A DNA stretch of 64,000 nt. It comes from Pseudomonas baltica. GTDB lineage: Bacteria; Pseudomonadota; Gammaproteobacteria; Pseudomonadales; Pseudomonadaceae. Within the stretch, counting starts at the first letter, position 1. The number at the start of each line of letters is the position of its first letter. Positions 35,542 through 44,217 of this stretch are shown here, in pieces. Below the pieces are notes generated by a model, which was given only the letters and a program-made list of their open reading frames with translations, made no database searches and was not told the DNA's origin. Location of the stretch: positions 62,001-126,000 of the forward strand of contig NZ_JACMYH010000004.1 of assembly GCF_014235765.1 (NCBI RefSeq), written 5' to 3'. A program made the translations under genes and the position numbers.

Positions 35542-36228
35542 TCAGGCGTGCAATGCCGTTTGATGGGCATGGGCGAGGTCTGCAAGGCTGGCGTATTCAC
35601 AGCGCTTGCCGTCCAGAGCCTGGGGCGAAAGATTCCATGGCTGGCGGTGGTCGCGGTGCAGGGTACACACCGGAAAATCCACGCGCAGGTTCCAGGGGTC
35701 ATCCGTTTCGGTACTGCGCACCGGCAGCAACTGCGAGCGCTCCAGGCCCAGGCGCTGCAGCTCGGTGGCGAGGCTGCTGTGCCAGTCATCGTTGCAAGGT
35801 TCGATGACCGCATCGAATGCCACCGGCAAGCGTTGGGTCAGGGCGCCGACATCGATGCCGTGGGGTGGGGCGATCAGTATCAACCGGTAGAACTTGCTCA
35901 GGTACTGCAGGGCGCCGGGGGCGTCTTCGAAGATCGGCCAATGGGCCGACGAGCTACCGAAAGCCACACTTTCATCCCAGCCGGGAATCACATGCAATCG
36001 GTGCGCCATGCGCTGGTACAGCTGGCCGTGGAACGCACTGGCACTGGGGTTGCCGCCCGCCTGGCCGAGCTCCTGGGCGATGGCGCGGTAGGCCGTCAGC
36101 AGTTGCGCGTCACTGCCGGGAGTCTCGCTCTGCACCGACAAGGGTCGCAGGCCTTCGAGAATGCCCCGTTCACGGTCGACCAGGGTGGCATAAGAGAACC
36201 CCAGGGCCTTGTACTGTGTGACTTTCAT
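35542..36228 (-). CDS. HAD-like protein lacking the catalytic aspartate
   Basis: A 228-residue protein resembling the HAD at 32125 in length and layout (KALGFSYATLVDRERGIL at the N-terminus against KALTFDVVGTLIDFEAGIL). The nucleophile position of motif I has Ser in place of Asp, one residue is deleted and the Gly of DxxGT is changed. Motif III Lys is not apparent, while an Asp-containing motif IV remnant (DDPWNLRVD) persists. The frame is intact, with an AGGAGC-type site before ATG 36228, so it is expressed rather than a pseudogene. A binding, scaffold or regulatory role is plausible. Confidence 0.7.
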   Translation of the reverse strand: MKVTQYKALGFSYATLVDRERGILEGLRPLSVQSETPGSDAQLLTAYRAIAQELGQAGGNPSASAFHGQLYQRMAHRLHVIPGWDESVAFGSSSAHWPIFEDAPGALQYLSKFYRLILIAPPHGIDVGALTQRLPVAFDAVIEPCNDDWHSSLATELQRLGLERSQLLPVRSTETDDPWNLRVDFPVCTLHRDHRQPWNLSPQALDGKRCEYASLADLAHAHQTALHA

Positions 36229-36282
36229 GGAATGCTCCTGAGCGACGGTATGAAGGGCTTCCCTGCAGACTCCTACAGCTTT

Positions 36283-36440
36283 TCCACCGTAGGAGCGGTC
36301 GGTGGCCGCGAACAGCGCGCCGCAGTGTGCCAGGTGTACCGCGGCGCATTCTTCGCGGCCGCTGACCGCTCCTACGTTTGGCCCTGATCCCTGTAGGAGC
36401 GGTCCGTGGCCGCGAAGAGCGCGCTGCCCGCCCCGCTCCC
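36283..36440. repeat. REP-like palindromes (GTAGGAGCGGTC family)
   Basis: GTAGGAGCGGTCGGTGGCCGCGAA (36290), the inverse TTCGCGGCCGCTGACCGCTCCTAC (ending near 36375) and a third forward copy (near 36394) lie between the HAD-like and aminotransferase genes, both on the minus strand. Confidence 0.75.
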
Positions 36441-36444
36441 ACAG

Positions 36445-37737
36445 TCAGGCCCCGGCTTTTGCCAATGCCTTGTCGAGCATCTGCAAGGCTTCTGCCACCT
36501 GCTCGGCGCTGGTCACCAGCGGCGCGAGGAAGCGAACCACGTTGCGATACAGCCCACACTTGATCACCAGCAACCCCGCCTGGCGCGCTTGGTCGATGAC
36601 CCGCTGGGCCAGATCGGCGTCGGCGCTGTGCCCGGCATCGTCCTTGACCATCTCGATGGCCAGCATGAAGCCCAGGCCCCGCACATCACCGATGCGCGGA
36701 TAGCGTTTCTGCAGCCCCAGCAAGCCCTCGCGCAACTGCACCGCACGCTGCTCGCCCTGCGCCAGCAGGTCTTCGTGCTCGAACAGGTCCAACACCGCCA
36801 GCGCCGCCGCACAGGCCACGGCGTTGCCACCGTAGGTGCCGCCCAACCCACCGGGCGTCGGCGCATCCATGATCTCGGCTCGGCCCACCACGCCCGACAG
36901 TGGCATGCCACCGGCCAGCGACTTGGCCACCGTGACCAGATCCGGCTGGATACCCGCATGCTGGAAACCGAACATTTTCCCGGTACGGCCGAATCCGGCC
37001 TGGATTTCATCGGCAATCAACACGATGCCATGCTGCGTGCACAGCGCGCGCAGCGCCTGGAGAAACTCGACCGGCGCGGCCAGGAAACCGCCGTCGCCCT
37101 GCACCGGTTCGATCAGGATCGCCGCTACCCGATCCGGCGCCACGTCGCTGGCAAACAGCTCGTGCAACTGCGCCAGGGCGTCGTCGCTGCTGATGCCGCG
37201 ATAGGCATTGGGGTAGCTGGCGTGATAGATCTCCGCCGGGAACGGGCCGAAATTCTGTTTGTAGGGCTGGCTCATGCCGGTCAAGGTCACACCCAACAGG
37301 GTGCGTCCGTGGAACCCTCCGCGAAACGAAATCACCGCAGGCCGCTGGGTGTAGCCGCGGGCGATCTTGATCGCGTTTTCCACCGCTTCGGCGCCGGAGG
37401 TGAACAGCACACTCTTGTAGTGCTCGTCCCCGCCGACCAGCACGTTCAGCCGCGCGGCCACGTCGATGTAGGTCTCGTAGGCCGCCACCTGAAAACTGAC
37501 ATGGGACACCTTGCCCACCTGGCTGCGCACCGCCTCGACCACAGCGGGGTGGTTGTGGCCGACATTGAGCACGCCGATACCGCCGACGAAATCCAGATAG
37601 CGCTTGTTGTCCACATCCCACAGCTCGGCACCCTGGGCGCGCGCGGCCACGATCGGGTGCGCGGTGGCGATGCCACGGGGCACGTGTTGTTCGCGCAGGG
37701 CCAGCAGGCGTTGATTTTCGGTCAGTGCAGAATTCAT
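36445..37737 (-). CDS. Class III aminotransferase, GabT-like (4-aminobutyrate family)
   Basis: A 430-residue PLP aminotransferase. Landmarks: RYLDFVGGIGVLNVGHNHP, phosphate-binding SGAEAVENAIKIAR, GGFHGRTLLGVT, LIADEIQAGFGRTGK and the PLP lysine in TVAKSLAGGMPL. Length matches GabT/PuuE. It transfers the omega-amino group (GABA, 5-aminovalerate or similar) to 2-oxoglutarate, giving a semialdehyde. A GabD-like dehydrogenase follows the transporter ATPase gene in the same direction, supporting an omega-amino-acid pathway. The exact substrate is open. Confidence 0.9.
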   Translation of the reverse strand: MNSALTENQRLLALREQHVPRGIATAHPIVAARAQGAELWDVDNKRYLDFVGGIGVLNVGHNHPAVVEAVRSQVGKVSHVSFQVAAYETYIDVAARLNVLVGGDEHYKSVLFTSGAEAVENAIKIARGYTQRPAVISFRGGFHGRTLLGVTLTGMSQPYKQNFGPFPAEIYHASYPNAYRGISSDDALAQLHELFASDVAPDRVAAILIEPVQGDGGFLAAPVEFLQALRALCTQHGIVLIADEIQAGFGRTGKMFGFQHAGIQPDLVTVAKSLAGGMPLSGVVGRAEIMDAPTPGGLGGTYGGNAVACAAALAVLDLFEHEDLLAQGEQRAVQLREGLLGLQKRYPRIGDVRGLGFMLAIEMVKDDAGHSADADLAQRVIDQARQAGLLVIKCGLYRNVVRFLAPLVTSAEQVAEALQMLDKALAKAGA

Positions 37738-37901
37738 CTCGATCTCCGTGAGCGCCGAGCGTGGCGGGTGATGTGATCAGGATAAGGAGTGGCGCAAATC
37801 ACAAGCACCGAAGTTGTGGGTTTGGCTGGGGTGTTTGCGTTTTTTTTGCGGGTGGGGCGGTAGATTCGGTTGTTTGGGTGGTGGGGTGTCAGTGCTGGCC
37901 T

Positions 37902-37995
37902 CTTCGCGGGCAGAGGGCTCGCCGCCCGCCCCGCTCCCACAGTTGTGCAGGTCCTTGTGGGAGCGGGGCGGGCGGCGAGCCCTCTGCCCGCGAAG
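37902..37995. repeat. Perfect 40-bp inverted repeat (long hairpin)
   Basis: Bases 37902-37941 are the exact reverse complement of 37956-37995, with a 14-base loop. Arms begin CTTCGCGGGCAGAGGG and end GCTCCCACA. It belongs to the GTGGGAGCGGG family, but the arms carry an extra GGCGGGCGGCGAGCC insert. It lies between the aminotransferase and ATPase genes (both minus). No gene is seen in this 275-bp gap. Confidence 0.9.
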
Positions 37996-38013
37996 GGGCC
38001 TGCACTGACCTCC

Positions 38014-39102
38014 TCAAACCCCGGCGCGCGGCACCACGATGGTGTCTTCCGGATGCAGGCGCATCAGCATCGGCGAGCCGATCGGCGGCAGGCTCAGGTT
38101 GCCTTCGTGGTGGCTGGGCTGGCGCAGGCTGACGGTGGGCCCACCGTCCAGGTCGACGAAAACCTTCAGGCTTTCGCCCTGAAAGACGATGTCGGCGACC
38201 CGCCCGCTCAAGCGATTCCACTCAGGCCCGGCGCTGGCGCTGTCCAGCAGCAGCTTTTCCGCTTGCAGCGCCAGGAATACATCGCCCGTAGCGGGCACCG
38301 GACGCGTGGTGCGCAGGGCCGTGGAGCCCAGGGTCAAACCGTTGTTCGCGCTGCGTTGCAGCGGCACCAAGGTGCTTTCGCCGATGAAGCTGGCGACGAA
38401 GTCGTCCGAAGGGTGGTCGTGCAGGCGGCGTGGCGTGTCGACCTGAACCAGTTGCCCGCCGCGCATGATGGCGATGCGGTCGCTCATGGTCAGCGCTTCA
38501 CGCTGGTCGTGGGTGACGTAGATCATGGTCGCGCCCAGGCGCTTGTGCAGGGCGCGCAGTTCGATCTGCATGGTCTCGCGCAGCTGCTTGTCCAGCGCCG
38601 ACAGCGGCTCGTCCATGAGGATCAGCTTGGGTTCGAAAACGATGGCTCGGGCCAGCGCCACACGCTGACGCTGGCCGCCGGAAAGCGCGGCAATCGAGCG
38701 CTCTTCGTAGCCACTCAGTTCCACCGTCGCCAAGGCCTGTTTGACCCGCTCCCGGCTCTTGCCCGCGCTTTCGCCACGGGCACGCAACGGGAAGGCCACG
38801 TTCTCGCCAACGGTCATGTGCGGGAACAGCGCGTAATTCTGAAAGACCACGCCGATTTCACGTTTGTGCGGCGGCATCAGGGTGACGTTGCGCTCGCCGA
38901 ACAGGATGTTGCCGGAGCTCACCCGTATGAAGCCACCCAGAATGCTCAGCAAGGTGGTCTTGCCCGAACCCGAGGGCCCCAGCAGCGACATGAATTCGCC
39001 GGCTTCCACCTTGAGATTGACCTTGTCCAGCGCCTTGAGGCTGCCGTAGTGCTTGCTGACCTGGTTGACGCTGACCGATTCGAAACCTTCAGTGAAATTC
39101 AT
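38014..39102 (-). CDS. PotA-type ABC transporter ATP-binding protein
   Basis: A 362-residue importer ATPase. Walker A GPSGSGKTT, Q-loop FQNYALFPHMTV, signature LSGGQRQRVAL, Walker B LILMDEPLSALD and H-loop THD are complete; the C-terminal ~110 residues form a TOBE domain. It pairs with the two permeases and the binding protein at 40.8-43.9 kb, although the GabD-like gene lies between them. The ATPase acts on the cytoplasmic face to drive uptake of a polyamine-like or amino-acid-like compound. Confidence 0.9.
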   Translation of the reverse strand: MNFTEGFESVSVNQVSKHYGSLKALDKVNLKVEAGEFMSLLGPSGSGKTTLLSILGGFIRVSSGNILFGERNVTLMPPHKREIGVVFQNYALFPHMTVGENVAFPLRARGESAGKSRERVKQALATVELSGYEERSIAALSGGQRQRVALARAIVFEPKLILMDEPLSALDKQLRETMQIELRALHKRLGATMIYVTHDQREALTMSDRIAIMRGGQLVQVDTPRRLHDHPSDDFVASFIGESTLVPLQRSANNGLTLGSTALRTTRPVPATGDVFLALQAEKLLLDSASAGPEWNRLSGRVADIVFQGESLKVFVDLDGGPTVSLRQPSHHEGNLSLPPIGSPMLMRLHPEDTIVVPRAGV

Positions 39103-39159
39103 CTGTGGTGCTCCAGGAGATCAAGAATGTCGTTTCGGGAAGATGTCAGGGGTGGCCTC

Positions 39160-39228
39160 TTCGCGGGCAGAGACCCGCTCCCACAAGGCGTGCACACAAC
39201 CCTGTGGGAGCGGGTCTCTGCCCGCGAA
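39160..39228. repeat. Perfect 26-bp inverted repeat (GTGGGAGCGGG family)
   Basis: 39160-39185 (TTCGCGGGCAGAGACCCG...) is the exact reverse complement of 39203-39228, loop 17 bases. It lies between the GabD-like gene and the ATPase gene, both on the minus strand. Confidence 0.88.
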
Positions 39229-39253
39229 TGAGGCCCGCCATGACCCCGCGCCT

Positions 39254-40714
39254 TCAACCCAACCCACCGATGTGCCAGGCCTTCACTTCGAGAAATTCAT
39301 CCAGGCCGTACTTGGATCCCTCGCGGCCGGTGCCCGATTGCTTCACGCCGCCGAAGGGCGCCACTTCCATGGAGATGATCCCGGTGTTCAAGCCGACCAT
39401 GCCGAACTCCAGACGCTCGCCCACGCGCCAGGCGCGGCGCATGTCCTGGGTGAAGTAGTAGGCACCCAGGCCATAGGGCGTGGCATTGGCCAGCGCCAGC
39501 GCTTCGTCCTCGGTGTGGAAGCGAAACAGCGGCGCCACGGGGCCGAAGGTTTCCTCGCTGGCCAGCAGCATGTCGGCGTTGGCGTCCAGCAACACCGTGG
39601 GCTGCACGTACAGGCCATCGTTTTGCGGCAACCCACCAATGGCAACGGTAGCGCCTTTCTCCACGGCATCGCTGATGTGGCGGGCCACCTTGTCCACTGC
39701 CGCAGCGTTGATCAACGGGCCGATGGTCACACCCTCGGCCAGTCCGTGGCCGACTTTCAGCTCGGCCACCGCCGCCTTCAGGCGTTCGGCGAAACGTTGG
39801 TAGATGCCGTCCTGCACCAGAATGCGGTTGGCACACACGCAGGTCTGCCCGGCGTTGCGGAATTTGCTCTGCATGACGCCGGCAATGGCCAGGTCCAGGT
39901 CGGCGTCATCGAACACGATGAACGGCGCGTTGCCGCCCAGCTCCAGGCTCAGGCGCTTGATGGTCGTCGCGCATTGGCTCATCAACAGTTGGCCGACGCG
40001 GGTGGAACCGGTAAACGACAGTTTGCGCACGGCCGGATTGCTGGTCATCTCGCCGCCCACGCCTGCCGGCAGGCCGGTGAGCACGTTGAACACCCCGGCC
40101 GGAATGCCTGCGCGTTCGGCCAACACCGCCAGGGCCAGGGCCGACAGCGGGGTCATCTCCGACGGCTTGACCAGCACCGGGCAACCGGCTGCCAGGGCCG
40201 GTGCGCACTTGCGCGTGATCATGGCGTTGGGGAAATTCCACGGGGTGATCGCCGCGACCACGCCGATCGGTTGCTTGAGTACCAGAATGCGGCGGTCGGC
40301 GGCGGGTGAAGGAATGGTGTCGCCATAGATGCGCCGCGCTTCCTCGGCGAACCATTTGACGAAGCTCGCGCCGTAGGCAATTTCACCGCGCGACTCGCCC
40401 AGGGGTTTGCCCTGTTCGGCGGTCATGATCAAGGCCAGGTCTTCCTGGTTGTCCAGGATCAGTTGGTACCACTTCTCCAGCAATTTGGCGCGCTCGGCCG
40501 CAGGCACTTCGCGCCAGGTGACGAAACAGGCCTCGGCGGCGGCAATGGCGCGCCGGGTTTCGGCCGCCTGCAAGGCCGGTACGTTGGCGATCACGCTGCC
40601 ATCGGCAGGATTGGTCACGGCAAGGGTGGCGCCGTCATCGGCGGTGATCCACTGGCCATTGGCGTAGGCGCGCTCGACGAGCAGGGAAGGGTCACGCAGT
40701 GAATGCTTCAACAT
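39254..40714 (-). CDS. gabD: NAD(P)-dependent succinate-semialdehyde dehydrogenase-like, GabD family
   Basis: A 486-residue ALDH very close to the GabD family (VVAAITPWNFPNAMITRK, LELGGNAPFIVFDDADLD, catalytic Cys in AGQTCVCANR, APFGGVKQSGTGREGS). It oxidises succinate semialdehyde or a similar omega-semialdehyde to the acid, the step after the aminotransferase. ATG 40714 follows AAGG about nine bases upstream; TTG 40720 is an alternative. It sits between transporter genes, which suggests uptake and catabolism are co-expressed. The symbol reflects family; this may be a pathway-specific paralogue. Confidence 0.88.
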   Translation of the reverse strand: MLKHSLRDPSLLVERAYANGQWITADDGATLAVTNPADGSVIANVPALQAAETRRAIAAAEACFVTWREVPAAERAKLLEKWYQLILDNQEDLALIMTAEQGKPLGESRGEIAYGASFVKWFAEEARRIYGDTIPSPAADRRILVLKQPIGVVAAITPWNFPNAMITRKCAPALAAGCPVLVKPSEMTPLSALALAVLAERAGIPAGVFNVLTGLPAGVGGEMTSNPAVRKLSFTGSTRVGQLLMSQCATTIKRLSLELGGNAPFIVFDDADLDLAIAGVMQSKFRNAGQTCVCANRILVQDGIYQRFAERLKAAVAELKVGHGLAEGVTIGPLINAAAVDKVARHISDAVEKGATVAIGGLPQNDGLYVQPTVLLDANADMLLASEETFGPVAPLFRFHTEDEALALANATPYGLGAYYFTQDMRRAWRVGERLEFGMVGLNTGIISMEVAPFGGVKQSGTGREGSKYGLDEFLEVKAWHIGGLG

Positions 40715-40851
40715 GATCAAGGTGCCTTTGCAGTCCGAACGATGGACCTAGTGTAGAAATGTCCACGCAGCGGGCGATGCCGAGATGGGGCACGCGACGC
40801 GGCGCGGATGCTGAATTGCGGTGGAGTGGCGGCAGGCTGTGCTGGGGGGTG

Positions 40852-41649
40852 TTACCCCTGCTTGTTGCGCCCGGCCACCACCACCAGAATCAGCGACGCC
40901 AGAATCAGGATCGAACTGATCGCCGCAATCGTCGGGTCGATTTCGTCGCGCAGTGCAGTGAACATGCGCTTGGTCAGGGTCTGGTTGTCACCCCCGGAAA
41001 TGAACAGCGCTACCACCGTCTCATCCAGCGAAGTGATGAACGCGAACAGGGTTGCCGAGACCACGCTGGGCTTGATCTGCGGCAAGGTCACCGCCATGAA
41101 CGCGCGAAAGCGGTTCATGCCCAGGCTGCGCGCGACCATCTCCTGCGACATGTCGAAATTGCGCAGCCCGGCGAGCAGGGCAATGATCACGTAGGGCAGG
41201 GCCAGCATGATATGCGCCAGTACCAGGCCGGTCAGCGAGCTGATCAGCCCCACCCGCGCGTAGACGAAGAACACCCCCGCCGCGATCAGGATGATCGGCA
41301 CCATCATGGGCAGCAGCAACACGATCTGCAGGGTGCGGATGACCTTCAGGCTCGAGTTGTTGATGGCGTAGGCCGCGGCCATGCCGATGGGCAGGCTCAC
41401 TGCAGTGGTCACTACGGCGGTGATCAGGCTGACCCGCGCCGCCGACATCCATTCGGCGCTGTGGAAGAAGGCTTCATACCAGCGCAGCGACCACTCCTTG
41501 GGTGGGAACTGCAGGAAGCGCGCCTCGGAGAACGACATCGGCACCACGATCAGCACCGGGATGATCAGGTACAGCAGAATCGCCGCAACCAGCACGGTGA
41601 ACAGCACATGCGACAGGCGTAGCTGGCGCAGGTAGGCAAGCGTATTCAT
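40852..41649 (-). CDS. PotI-type ABC transporter permease
   Basis: A 265-residue inner-membrane permease with about six helices and an EAA-type loop (EMVARSLGMNRFRAFMAVTLPQI, key residues Glu/Ala/Gly). The start ATG at 41649 shares a base with the stop of the upstream permease (TGATG). It forms the second half of a heterodimeric channel as in PotHI. The substrate class is inferred from the PotF-like binding protein at 42874. Confidence 0.9.
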   Translation of the reverse strand: MNTLAYLRQLRLSHVLFTVLVAAILLYLIIPVLIVVPMSFSEARFLQFPPKEWSLRWYEAFFHSAEWMSAARVSLITAVVTTAVSLPIGMAAAYAINNSSLKVIRTLQIVLLLPMMVPIILIAAGVFFVYARVGLISSLTGLVLAHIMLALPYVIIALLAGLRNFDMSQEMVARSLGMNRFRAFMAVTLPQIKPSVVSATLFAFITSLDETVVALFISGGDNQTLTKRMFTALRDEIDPTIAAISSILILASLILVVVAGRNKQG

Positions 41650-42569
41650 CAGCGTGCTCCCAGGATGCGTTCGATGGGGATGAAGCGGTTGATGCCCCAG
41701 AAGATCAGGAACACCACGAACAGCAGCACCAGGCCCACCGCACTGGCGGCGCCCCAGGCGTGATAAAGCTCGACGTTGCGCTGCACCAGCATCGACACCA
41801 GGATGGTGCGACCGCCGCCCAGCAGTTCAGGGGTGATGAAGAAGCCCAGGCAGATCACGAAAACCAGGATGGAACCGGCCATCACACCCGGCGCCGCCAT
41901 CGGCAGAAACACCCGGCGAAAGGTGTAGAAGGGTTTGGCGCCCAGGCTTTCGGAAGCCTGCATCAGGTCCTGGGGAATCTTCTTCATCACCGAATACAGC
42001 GGCAGCACCATGAACGGCAACATCACGTGCAGAGTGCCGATCACCGTGCCGGTGGTGTTGTGCATCATGTTCAGCGGTTGGTCGATGATGCCCATGTCCA
42101 GCAGCGTCTGGTTGACCACCCCGCGCCGCTGCAGCAACACCAGCCAGGCGTAGGAGCGCACCAGCACGCTGGTCCAGAATGGCAGGATCACGCAGATCAG
42201 AATCAGGTTGGCCCAGAAGCCCTGCAGGCGCGAGGCTGCGTAGGCTATCGGGAAGCCCATGACGATGGACAGCAGGGTCACGATCAGGCTGATCTTGAAC
42301 GTCAGGTAGAACGTATCCCAGTAGATGCGTTCTTCGAAGATGCGCGCGTAGTTGGCCAGCGAAAAGCCGTCTTCGGTCTGTACCGACTGGAACGCCAGCC
42401 AGCACATCGGCAGGATCAACAGCACTACCACCATGAACAGCGCCGGGGCGAGCAGCAGCAACATCGAGGTATTCTCCCGACGTTCCTCGCGCGCCAGGGC
42501 TTCGGCATTGCTTGCAGGCGGTTCGCTGTGGGCGTCAGGCATGGATTTGGCGAGATAGGCGTTGGACAT
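41649..42569 (-). CDS. PotH-type ABC transporter permease
   Basis: A 306-residue permease with a long cytoplasmic N-terminus (about 35 residues rich in Glu/Ala) before the first helix (LLLLAPALFMVVVLLIL). The EAA loop is QASESLGAKPFYTFRRVFLP. ATG 42569 has GAGGAA seven bases upstream. It is translationally coupled to the next permease. The binding-protein gene lies 304 bp upstream on the same strand, separated by a repeat hairpin. Confidence 0.9.
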   Translation of the reverse strand: MSNAYLAKSMPDAHSEPPASNAEALAREERRENTSMLLLLAPALFMVVVLLILPMCWLAFQSVQTEDGFSLANYARIFEERIYWDTFYLTFKISLIVTLLSIVMGFPIAYAASRLQGFWANLILICVILPFWTSVLVRSYAWLVLLQRRGVVNQTLLDMGIIDQPLNMMHNTTGTVIGTLHVMLPFMVLPLYSVMKKIPQDLMQASESLGAKPFYTFRRVFLPMAAPGVMAGSILVFVICLGFFITPELLGGGRTILVSMLVQRNVELYHAWGAASAVGLVLLFVVFLIFWGINRFIPIERILGAR

Positions 42570-42746
42570 GGAACGATTCCTCACGGCCGAGCGCCGGTGA
42601 ACCAGCGCAAGCAGCTTGTTGTTGGTCGGTCATGGCGACCCTCAAGGTTCAATGTACCGACTCAGCCAAGAACGAAACGGGCTTAAAAGGCCTGCGCCGG
42701 AGTGGTTTGTTTCGTATTGAGGGTGGGCGACAGCAGCAACTGCGTC

Positions 42747-42860
42747 GGCCCCTTCGCGGGCAGAGACCCGCTCCCACAAAGGCAGCGCTGAAGTGCTCCA
42801 CTTCAGGAGCAGGCTTCAGACGTGCTTCTGTGGGAGCGGGGCTCTGCCCGCGAAGAGGCC
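42747..42860. repeat. Nested hairpin repeat (GTGGGAGCGGG family)
   Basis: GGCCCCTTCGCGGGCAGAGACC begins at 42747 and its near-inverse ends with CCGCGAAGAGGCC at 42860. Inside is a second perfect dyad CTGAAGTG-CTC-CACTTCAG. It separates the binding-protein gene from the permeases, a position where hairpins often let a binding protein be made in excess. The rest of the gap (42570-42746) holds the permease leader; no ORF. Confidence 0.8.
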
Positions 42861-42873
42861 CGCCCTGGCACGC

Positions 42874-43926
42874 CTACTTTTTCTGCACAAAGGCCAGCCA
42901 GCGCTCTTCGGCCTTCACCCCTTCCTGCGACGCCCACCACTTGGCCGACAGCAGCGCCTGACGCGAGATGTTTTCAGGCGAAGACGGCAGCTTGGTCGCA
43001 CGTTCGGCAGGAATGGTGCCGGTCTTGAACGCCTCGGGATTCAGCGGGCCGTAGTCGATGATCATCGGCAGCGCAGCCTGCAGCTTGGCGTCGATGGCCT
43101 CGTTGACGAACTTCATCGCTGCCGTCCGGTGCGCCGTACCCTTGAGCACGCACAGCGAGTTGGTTTCCAGCACGCCTTGGTTGTAGTCGAAGGCTACCGG
43201 CGCACCGTCGGCCTGCACCGCCGTGATGCGACCGTTCCAGGCCTGGATCATGTCCACCTCGCCATCACTGATCAACTGCGCCGACTGCCCGCCGGAGGTC
43301 CACCAGGTGGCAATGTGCGGCTTGATTTCCTCGAGCTTCTTGAAGGCCCGCTCCACGTCCAGCGGGTACAGCTTGTCAGGCGCCACGCCGTCGGCCATCA
43401 AGGCAATCTCGAGGGTGGGGCGCGGCAGGTTGCGCAGCGAGCGCTGCCCCGGAAATTTCTTCGTGTCCCAGAAATCCGCCCAGGTCCTGGGCACGTTGTC
43501 ACCCTTGAAGGCATCGGTGCGATAGGCCAGCACGGTGGAGTAGCTGATGTAGCCGACGGTGTAGTCGTCCTTGAGCGCCGCCGGAAGCTGCGCAGCGTTC
43601 GGCACCAGGGCTGGGTCGAGCTTTTCGAACAGGCCCTCGGCCTCACCGCGCAGGCAATCGCCGGTGGGCAGGTCGACCACGTCCCAACTGACCTTGCCGC
43701 TTTCGACCTGGGTCTTGATGATCGGGTAGGCCTTGGGCGAGCTGTCCTGCTTGAGGGTCAGGCCGAGCTTCTTGGCCGCCGGTTCGAGGATGGCCTTGCT
43801 CTGTGCCTCCTGGTAGGCACCGCCCTGCGAAACGAACGTGATGTCCTCGGCCCAGGCCTGCCCGAAGGCGCCGACCAGCAGTGCAAGGCTTGCGAACTTG
43901 AATGCGCGCAGTGGCGTCGGTGTCAT
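42874..43926 (-). CDS. PotF/PotD-type ABC transporter substrate-binding protein
   Basis: A 350-residue periplasmic binding protein; signal peptide ends QAWA (about residue 26). It shares with the protein at 25843 the opening ITFVSQGGAYQEAQSKAIL and WWTSGGQSAQLISDGEVDM. ATG 43926 follows AGGAG with eight-base spacing, a strong site. It is first in the order of the minus-strand transport group, followed by permeases, GabD-like enzyme and ATPase, so it probably captures the compound that the cluster catabolises. Confidence 0.9.
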   Translation of the reverse strand: MTPTPLRAFKFASLALLVGAFGQAWAEDITFVSQGGAYQEAQSKAILEPAAKKLGLTLKQDSSPKAYPIIKTQVESGKVSWDVVDLPTGDCLRGEAEGLFEKLDPALVPNAAQLPAALKDDYTVGYISYSTVLAYRTDAFKGDNVPRTWADFWDTKKFPGQRSLRNLPRPTLEIALMADGVAPDKLYPLDVERAFKKLEEIKPHIATWWTSGGQSAQLISDGEVDMIQAWNGRITAVQADGAPVAFDYNQGVLETNSLCVLKGTAHRTAAMKFVNEAIDAKLQAALPMIIDYGPLNPEAFKTGTIPAERATKLPSSPENISRQALLSAKWWASQEGVKAEERWLAFVQKK

Positions 43927-44217
43927 GTACGGGACTCCTGAAGGTTGGCAGGTGGGAGGCGAGCTGGTTGTTGTCGCTCGGTCGTTCTGCTGGACCGCTG
44001 CTGTCCAATCTACCGCCAGGGGCTGCGCGCAAGCGGCCACAAATCGGCGCCGTCGAAGCGTTTTATTGCGAAAACACCGAGTGGCGCAGCAGGAACTGTT
44101 TTGCCCACAGGAAGCTATCGAGATGAGTGAAGAGCGCGCTCCCCGCGCAGGGATTTTTTGCACTCTGCAGATCAGGCCGGGTCTGCTCTTAACCTGCCCC
44201 TACAGAAGGTCTTCGTC

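Noticed and set aside
44100..44165. Possible terminator or small RNA in the GST/binding-protein intergenic region (GC hairpin followed by TTTTTT)
   Set aside because: The GCGCGCTCCCCGCGC stem is short and in a divergent promoter region where a terminator is not expected; not strong enough to report.
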